Of a stretch of DNA of 64,000 bases, positions 38,040 to 46,899 are shown piece by piece. The notes beneath the pieces were generated by a model. It was not told the DNA's origin and did no database searches. It saw only the letters and a list, made by a program, of their open reading frames with translations. The position numbers were made by a program, and so were the translations under genes. This DNA comes from Borreliella lanei (GTDB lineage: Bacteria > Spirochaetota > Spirochaetia > Borreliales > Borreliaceae): positions 372,001 through 436,000 of the forward strand of contig NZ_JACHFC010000001.1 of the NCBI RefSeq assembly GCF_014205895.1, given 5' to 3'. Position 1 is the stretch's first letter; each line of letters begins with the position of its first letter.

Positions 38040-38669
38040 TTATTTAATGTAAAACTCATTGAGCTTGTTAACAGCAGATTCTAAAGCTATTAAATTCTTA
38101 GCATAAAATAAATCAACAACCCTAAGCTTATCAAAAGACAAAATCTTTAAATCTCTTATATTTTTACCAGCCCTTTTTATCATCTGATCATCATTGCCCA
38201 AAAGAATAACCACCTTACCACTAAAACTTGCAAAATTTTTTATTATTAAAGCAAGATCTTTCGTTTTTCCAGACTCAATATTAAAATTCTCAATAACTTT
38301 AAAACTATTTTCATCAGTAGCACGCAAACTTAATACAGACTTAAATGCAAGCTTTTTTACCTTTTTAGGCAATCTATAGCTATAATCTCTAGGCTTTGGC
38401 CCTAATGCTATGCCTCCGCCAATCCAAACTGGATTTCGCTTTGTACCAACCCTAGCTCTACCGGTTCCTTTTTGCTTCCAAGGCTTTTTAGAACTACCCC
38501 TAACCTCTGATCTAGTTTTAGTTGAAGATGTTCCAACCCTAAGATTAGACAACTCATTTTTTATAGCATTATAAATAGACCCATGACTAATTTCTATATT
38601 AAAAACTCTATCATCCAAATTTATAGTTCCAATCTCTTTCCCATCTTTAGAAAAAACTTTTCTTTCCAT
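38040..38669 (-). CDS. rplD: Ribosomal protein L4
   Basis: L4 reaches into the exit tunnel and, in some bacteria, controls the S10 operon. The 209 residues contain the loop TRSEVRGSSKKPWKQKGTGR, ARVGTKRNPVWIGGGIALGP and the globular part to the end. Normal length. Autogenous control is not demonstrated by anything I see in the leader. Confidence 0.98.
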   Translation of the reverse strand: MERKVFSKDGKEIGTINLDDRVFNIEISHGSIYNAIKNELSNLRVGTSSTKTRSEVRGSSKKPWKQKGTGRARVGTKRNPVWIGGGIALGPKPRDYSYRLPKKVKKLAFKSVLSLRATDENSFKVIENFNIESGKTKDLALIIKNFASFSGKVVILLGNDDQMIKRAGKNIRDLKILSFDKLRVVDLFYAKNLIALESAVNKLNEFYIK

Positions 38670-38678
38670 ACTAAATAC

Positions 38679-39299
38679 CTACTTTTTAGATTTCTTAACA
38701 ACAACAAAAGAACCCTTAGCACCAGGTACAGCCCCTTTTACCAGAAGGGCTCTCTTTTCTTCATCAATTAAAACAACTTCAAGATTTTGAATAGTTTGTT
38801 GATTTCCACCCATTCTACCAGCCATTTTGGTACCTTTAAATGTTCTTGCAGGAGTGGTAGCTTGTCCTGTTCCACCAAGATGTCTATGGAATTTTGATCC
38901 ATGAGAAGATGGCCCACCACTAAAATTATGCCTTTTCATAGCCCCTTGGAAACCCTTACCTTTGGTAGTACCTGTAACATCTACATACTTAACTGATTTA
39001 AAAACATCAACCTTAATCTCATCACCAGCATCATACCCGTCAAGTCCCTTAAGCTCTATCACATATCTTTTAGGTTCAATATCTTTTAAACTTTTATATT
39101 GACCTTTTATGGGCTTTGAAACTTTAGAGCTCTTAAGATCAACAGAGCCTGCTATAAGAGCGCTATAACCATCTCTATCGACTGTTTTCTTCCCTATAAT
39201 ATAATTGGGCTGAAACTCTATAACAGTAACAGGAACCACAATGCCATTTTTCTGAAATATCTGAGTCATGCCAACTTTTTTTCCAATCAATCCCAACAT
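38679..39299 (-). CDS. rplC: Ribosomal protein L3
   Basis: L3 starts 50S assembly with L24. The 206 residues start MLGLIGKKVGMTQIFQKNGI and carry TGTTKGKGFQGAMKRHNFSG, GSKFHRHLGGTGQATTPART and KGTKMAGRMGGNQQTIQNLE, all characteristic. Order rpsJ-rplC-rplD is standard. Confidence 0.99.
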   Translation of the reverse strand: MLGLIGKKVGMTQIFQKNGIVVPVTVIEFQPNYIIGKKTVDRDGYSALIAGSVDLKSSKVSKPIKGQYKSLKDIEPKRYVIELKGLDGYDAGDEIKVDVFKSVKYVDVTGTTKGKGFQGAMKRHNFSGGPSSHGSKFHRHLGGTGQATTPARTFKGTKMAGRMGGNQQTIQNLEVVLIDEEKRALLVKGAVPGAKGSFVVVKKSKK

Positions 39300-39334
39300 T
39301 AAAACACCTCAAATTAATATACTTAAAATATCAT

Positions 39335-39646
39335 TTACTGTTTAATATCCACCTCAACACCTGCTGGAAGCTCTAATTTCATTAAAGAATCCATTAAGGC
39401 AGAAGTGGGCTCTAAGATATCAATAAGCCTTTTATGAGTTCTCATCTCAAATTGCTCTCTTGATTTTTTATTGACATGAGGAGAACGTAAAACAGTATAT
39501 TTTTTTATTTTTGTCGGCAAAGGGATTGGACCCTTAATCTGAGCCTTAGCCTTCTGAACAGCTTTAACAATAGATTCGGCACTCTGGTCTAATATTTTAA
39601 CATCAAAACTAAATAATCTTACGCGTATCTTATCTTTAGCAATCAA
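39335..39646 (-). CDS. rpsJ: Ribosomal protein S10
   Basis: S10 is part of the 30S head and, as NusE, of antitermination complexes. The 103 residues start [20 protein letters not shown] and include [20 protein letters not shown] and [17 protein letters not shown]. It opens the S10 cluster 52 bases after tuf. Confidence 0.99.
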
Positions 39647-39698
39647 ATTATTCTCCTAAACTTTAGAGAGTATTAAATATATCCTTAAAAGTCTTAAC

Positions 39699-40883
39699 CT
39701 ATTCCAATATCTCAAGGATTCTTCCTGAAGCAACAGTTCTTCCACCTTCTCGAACAGCAAATTCTACATTCTTATCCATAGCTATTGAAGAGATCAGCTC
39801 AACAATAATATCAACATTATCACCAGGCATAACCATTTCTTTACCTTCTAAAGCAACAACTCCAGTAACATCGGTTGTTCTAAAAAAGAACTGTGGTCTA
39901 TACCCTGGGAAAAATGGCTTGTGCCTACCGCCTTCTTCTTTAGTCAAACAATAAATTGAAGCTTTAAACTTCTTGTGTGGAGTAATTGTACCTGGAGCTG
40001 ACAAAACTTGTCCTCTCTCAATATCCTTTTTATCAACTCCTCTTAAAAGAAGGCCAACATTATCCCCCGCTTGACCTTGCTCAAGAATCTTCTGGAACAT
40101 TTCAACACCAGTAACAGTGGTTTTTCTAGTTTCCTTAATACCAACTATTTCAACTTCTTGACCAACCTTAATAATACCTCTTTCAATACGCCCAGTAGCA
40201 ACAGTACCTCTTCCTGAAATAGAAAATACATCTTCAACAGCAAGCAAAAATGGTTTGTCAATATCTCTTTCTGGAAGATCAAAATAATTATCCATAGATT
40301 CAAGAAGTTCTTTAACGCATTTTGTAGCTTCAGGATCTTCTGGATTTGACATGGCCCCAAAAGCTGAGCCTTTGATTATTGGAGTATCAGCTGAAAAGCC
40401 ATATTTTTCAACAAGTTCTAAAACTTCAACTTCAACAAGTTCAACAAGTTCAGGATCTGCCAAGTCTAATTTATTTAAAAAAACTATTATTTTCTTTATT
40501 CCCATTCTTTGAGCAAGAAGCAAATGCTCTTTTGTTTGAGGCTCAGCACCACTATCAGCAGCAACTAAAAGTATCGCTGCATCCATTTGAGCTGCTCCTG
40601 TAATCATATTTTTTATATAATCAGCATGGCCCGGACAATCTACATGAGCATAATGTCTATTAGCTGTTTCATACTCAATATGCCTAGCATTAATTGTTAT
40701 CCCTCTTGCTTTCTCCTCAGGTGCATTATCAATATCTTCATACTTTAACGCTTTTGCATCTTTATTTAATTTTGAACAATAAATACTAATAGCCGCTGTT
40801 AACGTTGTTTTACCATGATCAACATGACCTATTGTTCCAACATTCATGTGCGGCTTTGTTCTTTGAAAAACTTCTTTTGCCAT
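39699..40883 (-). CDS. tuf: Elongation factor Tu
   Basis: EF-Tu carries aminoacyl-tRNA to the ribosome as a GTP complex. The 394-residue protein has the G domain with GHVDHGKT, switch motif [32 protein letters not shown] and NKLDLADPE, and two beta-barrel domains ending in [15 protein letters not shown]. The reading frame extends seven codons further, but the ATG at 40881-40883 has AGGAGG at the right distance and gives the normal start [10 protein letters not shown]. It is the first gene of the ribosomal run; rpsL, rpsG and fusA are not next to it. Confidence 0.99.
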   Translation of the reverse strand: MAKEVFQRTKPHMNVGTIGHVDHGKTTLTAAISIYCSKLNKDAKALKYEDIDNAPEEKARGITINARHIEYETANRHYAHVDCPGHADYIKNMITGAAQMDAAILLVAADSGAEPQTKEHLLLAQRMGIKKIIVFLNKLDLADPELVELVEVEVLELVEKYGFSADTPIIKGSAFGAMSNPEDPEATKCVKELLESMDNYFDLPERDIDKPFLLAVEDVFSISGRGTVATGRIERGIIKVGQEVEIVGIKETRKTTVTGVEMFQKILEQGQAGDNVGLLLRGVDKKDIERGQVLSAPGTITPHKKFKASIYCLTKEEGGRHKPFFPGYRPQFFFRTTDVTGVVALEGKEMVMPGDNVDIIVELISSIAMDKNVEFAVREGGRTVASGRILEILE

Positions 40884-40992
40884 GATTAACCTCCTAAATT
40901 TCACATTCTAAATAGCTACTTACATTTAATCTCTTTAAAAAATTTTTAACAAATTAATTCTTACCAAAATAAGAAAATAGCTACAAATAATC

Positions 40993-41025
40993 AAAAAAAT
41001 AAAAAATCAATTTCTTAGAAATTGA
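40993..41025 (-). terminator. Terminator-like hairpin in the tuf/S10 leader, candidate attenuator
   Basis: Minus-strand reading: TCAATTTCT and its perfect complement AGAAATTGA (41007-41025, one base between), followed at once by a T-rich tract of 14 bases (40993-41006, one A). Preceding Gs at 41026-41028 could extend the stem by G-U pairs. It lies about 40-70 bases after the predicted transcription start and about 110 bases before tuf. The stem is AU-rich, so its strength is uncertain. Confidence 0.5.
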
Positions 41026-41069
41026 CCCGCACTACACGTGTTTTTCTAAAAAATTTTAATAGCTTTAAA
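41026..41069 (-). other. 5' part of the long tuf mRNA leader
   Basis: The predicted leader from about 41063 to 40884 is roughly 180 bases and codes for nothing recognisable. Its first part holds the palindrome ACACGTGT (41034-41041) and a GC-richer block (GTGCGGG, 41026-41032) just before the hairpin. After the hairpin come AT-rich bases and an AGGAGG site. No match to a known riboswitch was seen. Confidence 0.4.
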
Positions 41070-41098
41070 ATTCTACACATTTTATAAAATATAGTCAA
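41070..41098 (-). promoter_or_regulatory. Strong promoter of the tuf-S10-spc-alpha run
   Basis: On the minus strand: TTGACT (41093-41098), a 17-base spacer and TAGAAT (41070-41075), five of six consensus bases in each box. It is the only good promoter found upstream of tuf, and gene spacing downstream is tight as far as rplQ. Confidence 0.75.
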
Positions 41099-41343
41099 TA
41101 CGCTTAAACTTTTAAACTCAATTCACCACACATAATAATATATCATCAAAAACTAACATAAACTTTATATTAATTAAAGAAAAGCACATAATTCTTAAAA
41201 ATAAAGTTTTAAAAGCAACCACTTAAAATAAACAATGCTCAACTAATACATTCAAAAACATAAAATTCAAAACAATAGTAAATACTTCTTTAAATCTAGC
41301 AACTATTTAAAATTGAGCAAACACCTTTATTTTATCAAAAAGG
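41099..41343. other. Non-coding stretch between tuf promoter and lipoprotein gene
   Basis: About 245 AT-rich bases with no open frame carrying a ribosome binding site, no RNA gene and no long repeat that I could see. It separates the divergent tuf and lipoprotein promoters. Confidence 0.5.
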
Positions 41344-41372
41344 TTAACACTCCCCCAATAAAAAAATATAAT
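41344..41372 (+). promoter_or_regulatory. Promoter abutting the small lipoprotein start (leaderless mRNA likely)
   Basis: TTAACA (41344-41349), a 17-base spacer and a perfect TATAAT (41367-41372). A start about 7 bases after the -10 box would fall at 41379-41380, on the tandem ATG codons at 41377 and 41380. There is no ribosome binding site. Confidence 0.65.
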
Positions 41373-41376
41373 AAAA

Positions 41377-41769
41377 ATGATGAAAGCTCAAAAATTTAAG
41401 CTTAAATTACTATCAATACTTGCAATTCATGGCATTTCAATTGCTTTTATGTCTTGCATGAAAACAAGCACAATAAAATCAAAAGAACATGCAAAAGAAA
41501 TTACCTATCTTATTAGCACTATAAAAACTAACAAAAAAGTGGAAATAGTAAACTACAAATCCGACAGCAAAAACAATCTAATAATTACTCTTAAAAATAA
41601 AAGCGCAGAAGATATAAATGCAAATTCATTGGCAATTTTTAAAGAAGGCAGCAAAACAGGTGAATTAATTAGAGAAAAGCTTAATGGGCTTGAAACAAAA
41701 ACTTTTCATTTAAAAACTAAAATCAACACTAAAAGAAAAAACACATTATATATTTTTGAAAAACAATAA
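41377..41769 (+). CDS. Small predicted lipoprotein
   Basis: The 130-residue protein starts with tandem Met codons and a basic region (MMKAQKFKLK), then a hydrophobic stretch LLSILAIHGISIAFMSC. Cys at about residue 27 in a relaxed lipobox of the spirochete type predicts lipid attachment after cleavage. The mature part is lysine-rich with a likely beta-sandwich feel (LIITLKNKSAEDINANSLAI). I do not recognise the family. It stands alone on the plus strand between the tuf promoter and a convergent transporter gene. If transcription starts where predicted, translation would begin without a leader, probably at the second ATG (41380). Confidence 0.75.
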   Translation: MMKAQKFKLKLLSILAIHGISIAFMSCMKTSTIKSKEHAKEITYLISTIKTNKKVEIVNYKSDSKNNLIITLKNKSAEDINANSLAIFKEGSKTGELIREKLNGLETKTFHLKTKINTKRKNTLYIFEKQ

Positions 41770-41966
41770 CAAAGAGAAACGATTTAAAACTAAAATTATT
41801 AAAATTAATTCTACTTAAATAAGCTTTATTGCAAACAAACAACTACACTTAAAAATAGATTAACAAAGAATCTAAAATCTACATATAAGACCAAAAACAT
41901 TAAATTTATCAAAAATACATCAACCATTTCTTTTGGTAAAATGCAAATATAAATAAATCTTAATTA

Positions 41967-43331
41967 CTATTTGTATTTTTTAATTAAAATGGGCTTAGCC
42001 CAATAACGAGTACAAGTAAAAGCAATTAAAATTACAATTGCTAAATAATTTGAAATTATAAAAGCATAACCTAAAGAATTTTCAATTATGCCAAAATATT
42101 GAAAAATAAAAACTACTGGGAGACGAATAAGCCACAATCTAATAAAAATAACAATCATTGCAATTTTTGTCCTACCAGACCCAATAAGTCCCCCAAAAAA
42201 TACTTGTTGGAGTCCATATCCAAAAGTACCAATAGTTGTTAACAATAAATAATTATTAGCATAATTTAAAACTTCTAAATCATTTGTAAACAACCTTAGT
42301 ATAAGCTGTTTATTAAAAATAACAATCGAATTTATTACCAATAAAATTGCTAAAGAAATAAAAAACCCTTTTTTCAAAACTTCTCCCACCCTATTGATTT
42401 TCTTAGCACCAAGATTTTGACCAACAATTGAAATAATTCCGGTACCAATTCCCATAGCAGGAAGAAATAAAAAAGAAATAATGGTATTTGTAAGTCCATA
42501 CGCCGCCAAAAATTTCGGACTAATATCAATAACTATATAATTGAAAATAAAAAAAGAAAATGAAACCATTATTTGCCCAAAAGTTGAAGGTAATCCCAGG
42601 TTAACAATTTCTTTAATGGATCTTATATCTATCACTAAATCCTTCAAATAAATTTTAAATCCATAATTTAACCTGTAAGTCAAAAATAAATAAAAAGCAA
42701 CGGTTAACAATTTTGAAAATAAAGTGGCCCAAGCAGCTCCAGCAATACCCATATTAAAACTAAATATTAAAATTGGATCAAGAATAAAATTAACAATATT
42801 GGCAAATATAACTATTATCATTGAAAGGATGGTTTCTCCTTGAGCATTTAAAATATATGTAATTGAAATACTTAAAAACATAATAGGGATTCCAAAAATT
42901 GTCACATAAAAATAAACTCTTGAGAGTTCTTTAAGCTCCCCCTTTACGCCTAACAAATCTAAAAGATGCTCAATAAAAAAAAAAGCACAAATAGTAACAA
43001 ATAAGGATAAAGCAAAGTTTAAAACAATAAGTTGCCCTGCATACCTTGAAAAACGAGAAAAATTTCCCTCTCCTATACATTTTGACATCAAAGAAATGCT
43101 TCCTGTAGCCATTCCCATAGCAATAGCCATAATAAAAAAATTTACAGGACCAGCAAGTGAAAGCGCTGACAAAGGCATGGCTCCAAGCTTGCCAACATAA
43201 AACATATCGGTAAGATCATAAAAAGCTTGAATAACATTGGTTATAACAATAGGAAAGCTTATTAAAAAAAGAACCTTATATAAATTGCCATTTAATATTA
43301 ATTCCCTAGTCTTGCTCTTATCTGTAGACAT
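41967..43331 (-). CDS. MATE-family multidrug/sodium antiporter
   Basis: The 454-residue protein has about twelve membrane segments in two similar halves, as in MATE exporters that use Na+ or H+ gradients to expel cationic compounds. The first segment pattern (FLISFPIVITNVIQAFYDLT, then DMFYVGKLGAMPLSALSLAG) is the family signature, and the second half repeats it (LGLPSTFGQIMVSFSFFIFN). The NorM-like or DinF-like subgroup and the substrate cannot be told. It is separated from murA by a 613-base gap, so it is probably transcribed on its own. Confidence 0.92.
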   Translation of the reverse strand: MSTDKSKTRELILNGNLYKVLFLISFPIVITNVIQAFYDLTDMFYVGKLGAMPLSALSLAGPVNFFIMAIAMGMATGSISLMSKCIGEGNFSRFSRYAGQLIVLNFALSLFVTICAFFFIEHLLDLLGVKGELKELSRVYFYVTIFGIPIMFLSISITYILNAQGETILSMIIVIFANIVNFILDPILIFSFNMGIAGAAWATLFSKLLTVAFYLFLTYRLNYGFKIYLKDLVIDIRSIKEIVNLGLPSTFGQIMVSFSFFIFNYIVIDISPKFLAAYGLTNTIISFLFLPAMGIGTGIISIVGQNLGAKKINRVGEVLKKGFFISLAILLVINSIVIFNKQLILRLFTNDLEVLNYANNYLLLTTIGTFGYGLQQVFFGGLIGSGRTKIAMIVIFIRLWLIRLPVVFIFQYFGIIENSLGYAFIISNYLAIVILIAFTCTRYWAKPILIKKYK

Positions 43332-43944
43332 AAAATTTTATCCCCATCTAAAATATTTTTTATTAGAAATCTAAACTCAAATTTATTCATCAGTAATAAA
43401 CAAGTATTTAATATCTAATTTCAAAAATTAAACATTAATATACAACGTCAAAACAATTAGTAGTCAACATGTTATGCATTAAATGGTCAAAATACAAATA
43501 AAATCTATTAACCTGCCACACTAAAAAATCATAACCAAATATAATAAATAGCAAAAATTTAATAATTCTGATGTTAATTACAAATAAACAGTAATTAATA
43601 AAATTAAAACCATTCTTGCGAATTAAAGCAGAGCAATAAACACTTTATTTAAAAGAATAATTAATATTATAAAAACAAAAATTCAAAATCATAAATACCT
43701 CTCTGCAAATTTTTATCAATATTTTTAAAATATATAATAAAAAAATTAATAGATTAGATAAAAATACTAAAACCCTAATAATACTTCAAATTACAGCCGA
43801 ACTAAATAAAATTATAAAAAATCCCAACAATAAAAATTAATGTAATATATTTTCATGCATAATTCAACCTCTTAATACTTTATTTTTATCTTCTCTTTAA
43901 AACATCTTCAATAAATCATACACATAATAAAACTCAACACCAAG
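43332..43944. other. 613-base gap without recognisable gene
   Basis: This is the longest empty stretch in the window. It is extremely AT-rich with stops in all frames. Only tiny frames follow purine-rich sites on the minus strand (for example 15 codons near 43700). No tRNA, repeat or known RNA was recognised. A decayed gene or an unknown small RNA is possible; I have no positive evidence for either. Confidence 0.5.
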
Positions 43945-45228
43945 CTATTGACTTTTAACTTTCTTGATTTTTGCACCCAAATTAATTAATTTGCTAACCA
44001 CATCTTCGTATCCTCTTTCAATTTGATAAACATTTTGAATCTCACTGCGACCTTCCGCAACAAAAGCAGCAATAAGAAGAGACATTCCCGCCCGCACATC
44101 TGGAGAAGATAAAACATTACCCTTAAGAGAAGATTTACCCGTAACCACTACACGATGTGGATCACAAAGCACAATTCGAGCACCCATTTTTATTAATTTG
44201 TCTACAAAAAACATCCTAGATTCAAACATCTTCTCAAAAACCAAAACTGTGCCTTCTACTTGAGTTGCAGTGACTATAATAATACTCATAAGATCTGTTG
44301 GAAAGGCTGGCCATGGACCATCATCGATTTTTGGAATGTGCCCACCAAAATCTAAATTAACTTTTAATTCTTGTTTATCTCTTATATATACATTTTCCCT
44401 GTCATATTCAAAATTAATGCCAAGCCTCGAATATACATGCCTAATTAATCTGAAATGCCTAGGATCTGCTTTTTTAATTTCCAGCTCACCCCCTGTTAAT
44501 GCAGCAAGGCTAATTAAAGAACCAACCTGCATAAAATCGGCTCCTATTCTAAATACGGTTCCACTTAATTTTTTTACACCCTTTATTTCTAAAACATTTG
44601 AGCCAATTCCTAAAATATTAGCACCCATTGAATTTAACATATTACATAAATCTTGAACATGTGGCTCACAAGCAGCGTTCATAATAACAGTATTTCCGTC
44701 AGCAAGAACTGAAGCCATAACGATATTTTCTGTGGCTGTAACAGAAGCTTCATCTAAAAACATTTCAGCTCCAATAAGCTTTTTAGCCTCTAAAACAATC
44801 CTTCCGTCTTTTGTGCTTAACTTGGCTCCCAGCTTACAAAGCCCGTAAAAATGAGTATCAAGGCGCCTCTTTCCAATCACATCTCCTCCTGGAAGCGCCA
44901 TATCTATTTTTCCAAATCTAGAAACAAAGGGTCCTAATAAAAGTATGGAAGCCCTAATTAAATCCGTAAGAGAGGAATCTATTTCTGTTTTTACAATATT
45001 TAAAACTTTGATTTTTAAAGTATTTCCTTCTCTTACAATATCTGCTCCTATATCACTTAAAATATCTAAAACAACTTTTACATCATTAATATTAGGAATA
45101 TTTTCTAAAACAACCTCTTCATCGGTAAGCAAAGTGGCCAAAATACAAGGCAAAGCAGCGTTCTTATTCCCACTAGCTGTAATTTGACCACCTATTTTAT
45201 AACCGCCTTCTACAATATAACTATGCAT
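43945..45228 (-). CDS. murA: UDP-GlcNAc enolpyruvyl transferase MurA (Asp variant)
   Basis: MurA adds enolpyruvate to UDP-GlcNAc, the first committed step of peptidoglycan synthesis. The 427 residues have SGNKNAALPCILATLLT (Lys22, Asn23) and the EPSP-synthase-like fold throughout. In the active-site loop, ALPGGDVIGKRRLD, the usual Cys is Asp116. Published work on the Borrelia burgdorferi enzyme links this Asp to fosfomycin resistance, as in mycobacteria and chlamydiae. A good AGGAGG site precedes the ATG. It is the last gene of the lptC-to-murA run, 89 bases after the YmdB paralogue. Confidence 0.98.
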   Translation of the reverse strand: MHSYIVEGGYKIGGQITASGNKNAALPCILATLLTDEEVVLENIPNINDVKVVLDILSDIGADIVREGNTLKIKVLNIVKTEIDSSLTDLIRASILLLGPFVSRFGKIDMALPGGDVIGKRRLDTHFYGLCKLGAKLSTKDGRIVLEAKKLIGAEMFLDEASVTATENIVMASVLADGNTVIMNAACEPHVQDLCNMLNSMGANILGIGSNVLEIKGVKKLSGTVFRIGADFMQVGSLISLAALTGGELEIKKADPRHFRLIRHVYSRLGINFEYDRENVYIRDKQELKVNLDFGGHIPKIDDGPWPAFPTDLMSIIIVTATQVEGTVLVFEKMFESRMFFVDKLIKMGARIVLCDPHRVVVTGKSSLKGNVLSSPDVRAGMSLLIAAFVAEGRSEIQNVYQIERGYEDVVSKLINLGAKIKKVKSQ

Positions 45229-45317
45229 AATCCATCCTCCTATATATAAAAACTTAATAAAATTAAATCATACAGATAAGATTATTAAAATTTAAAGAAT
45301 ATCTGAAGATATAAATA

Positions 45318-46139
45318 TCAAACAATATCCACATCTTTTAAACTTGATTTACAGTCTATATATTCCCTAATAGTCTCTACAGAAAAAGAATGACCATTCT
45401 CATCGATATCAATTAAAACGCCATTAAAACCAAGGCCTTCCCAAGATTCATTAAATCTCTGATTTAAAAATCCTTTCAAAAATTTATCCACCTCGAAATT
45501 AGGAGAATATCCAATAACACTGTCCAGGCTCCCAACTCTACCCAAATCAGTTATAATGGCAGTATTATCTAAAATTCTCAAATCAGCTGTTAAAATCCTT
45601 TTCCCCGTTCCAAGACAAGCACTAACTCTTGATTTTAGATAAAAAAACAAAGCATTAACTTCAGCTGTAGTATTTGAATCAAAAAGAACAATAATATTAT
45701 TTGTTTGCATTTTGATTCTTTGATAAAAAAAATCAAAACTATAAAAAGGATGATTAAATTTATATTTAGTTATTCCTGTTTGACCTACAATTCTAATCAC
45801 AGCCAATTTTTTTCCATTAATATTATAAATAAAATAAGAATATCCTTTTAATTTTGCAGGACAATTTAAAGGCTTTAAAATAAAACTATATTTATCAAAA
45901 TCGCCGGACAAATCAGGCCTTGCAAAAGCATTTTCACCTAAAGTCAAAACATCAATTCCATACTTTTTTAATAAAAAGGCATGCCTCTTGCCAAGACCTC
46001 TTAAACCTGTAGTAAAATTATTACCAGATATTACAAAATCAATCTTTTTTTCAACCTTAAAGGATGATAAAAAAGATTTTATAACAATAATCCCAGCTTT
46101 GCCAACAACCTCGCCAGTAATTAAAACCCTTAAAGACAC
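45318..46139 (-). CDS. YmdB-family pseudoenzyme (all metal ligands lost)
   Basis: The 273-residue protein aligns along its whole length with the YmdB protein at 24289-25083. Shared are VLITGEVVGKAG, DVLTLGENAFARPD, YSFILKPLNCP and ITDLGRVGSLDSVIGYSP. Every ligand position differs: Glu10 for Asp, Asn40 for Glu, Glu69-Asn70 for Asn-His, Asp154 for His, and Gly179/Arg181 for the two His of GTHTH. It therefore cannot form the same dinuclear site, yet the frame is intact and the fold landmarks are kept, so it is probably functional in another way. The start is GTG at 46139. It lies in the lpt-lspA-murA envelope run. Confidence 0.85.
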   Translation of the reverse strand: MSLRVLITGEVVGKAGIIVIKSFLSSFKVEKKIDFVISGNNFTTGLRGLGKRHAFLLKKYGIDVLTLGENAFARPDLSGDFDKYSFILKPLNCPAKLKGYSYFIYNINGKKLAVIRIVGQTGITKYKFNHPFYSFDFFYQRIKMQTNNIIVLFDSNTTAEVNALFFYLKSRVSACLGTGKRILTADLRILDNTAIITDLGRVGSLDSVIGYSPNFEVDKFLKGFLNQRFNESWEGLGFNGVLIDIDENGHSFSVETIREYIDCKSSLKDVDIV

Positions 46140-46152
46140 AAAGCCTCTCTTT

Positions 46153-46380
46153 TTATTGATCTAGTTCAAACAACTTAATAAGCAAACTTCTTACAATAAA
46201 AATTGACACAAAATACCCCACAAAAACAGCAAAAACAATCATCATAAAAATCAATATAAATTGCAAATAGGGCTTTACAATAATGCTAAATTTAACAACT
46301 AAAAAAAACTCTAAAAAGAAAACTAAAAACATTAAAAATAAGTTCATTAACATGCATAAAATAAAACCCAAAATCTTCAT
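46153..46380 (-). CDS. Small membrane protein of unknown function
   Basis: The 75-residue protein consists of two hydrophobic segments (about 4-30 and 38-65) and a short charged tail ending LFELDQ. No family is recognised. Its ATG overlaps the stop of lspA by four bases and it ends 13 bases before the YmdB paralogue, so it is translated with its neighbours. The location suggests a partner in envelope biogenesis, but the sequence does not show this. Confidence 0.75.
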   Translation of the reverse strand: MKILGFILCMLMNLFLMFLVFFLEFFLVVKFSIIVKPYLQFILIFMMIVFAVFVGYFVSIFIVRSLLIKLFELDQ

Positions 46381-46889
46381 TTATTAAGCGCTTTTCTTTT
46401 TATAAAAAAATCATAAACCAAAAATAAAATCATACCTATAACAACATAGCTATCTGCAAAATTAAAAGTAGGCCATCTATCAAGTCCAAAAATTCCATAA
46501 AATTTCAAATCTAAAAAATCTACAACCCCAGAAGGTCTAAACAATCTATCAATAACATTTCCAACTCCTCCTGAAAAAATTAATAAAAGTGAAATTCTAG
46601 CAATACAATTTCTTTCTTTCAAAGAAAGATAAAAAACAAATATTAAAATGAAAATAGGCATTGCAAGAAAAAAAATTTTTTTCAAGCTATAATGGATATT
46701 GGAACCCAGAGAAAATAAAATGCCCGTGTTTCTTACATGTATTATCCTAAAAAAATCATCAAAAAAGGAAAAATATATTGAACCCAATTTGACATACTTT
46801 ACAACCAAATACTTAGAAAGTTGATCAAAAAAAATTAAACTAATAATAAATACAAAAATATTGAAATATTGCTTACTTTTAGCGCCCAT
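46377..46889 (-). CDS. lspA: Lipoprotein signal peptidase (signal peptidase II)
   Basis: LspA cuts the signal peptide from prolipoproteins after the diacylglyceryl Cys has formed. The 170-residue protein has four membrane segments and the family motifs FDQLSKYLV (about 21-29), RNTGILFSLG (53-62), GNVIDRLFRPSGVVDFLDL with catalytic Asp124, and FNFADSYVVIG with catalytic Asp146. This organism class depends heavily on lipoproteins. The gene lies between nif3 (10-base gap) and the 75-residue protein (overlap). Confidence 0.97.
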   Translation of the reverse strand: MGAKSKQYFNIFVFIISLIFFDQLSKYLVVKYVKLGSIYFSFFDDFFRIIHVRNTGILFSLGSNIHYSLKKIFFLAMPIFILIFVFYLSLKERNCIARISLLLIFSGGVGNVIDRLFRPSGVVDFLDLKFYGIFGLDRWPTFNFADSYVVIGMILFLVYDFFIKRKALNK

Positions 46890-46899
46890 ACAAAAATCC

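Noticed and set aside
40884..40904. Seven-codon N-terminal extension of EF-Tu
   Set aside because: It covers the ribosome binding site; the standard start [10 protein letters not shown] follows it.
44270..44656. 128-codon frame antisense to murA
   Set aside because: It is a shadow of the murA reading frame; no ribosome binding site or family match.
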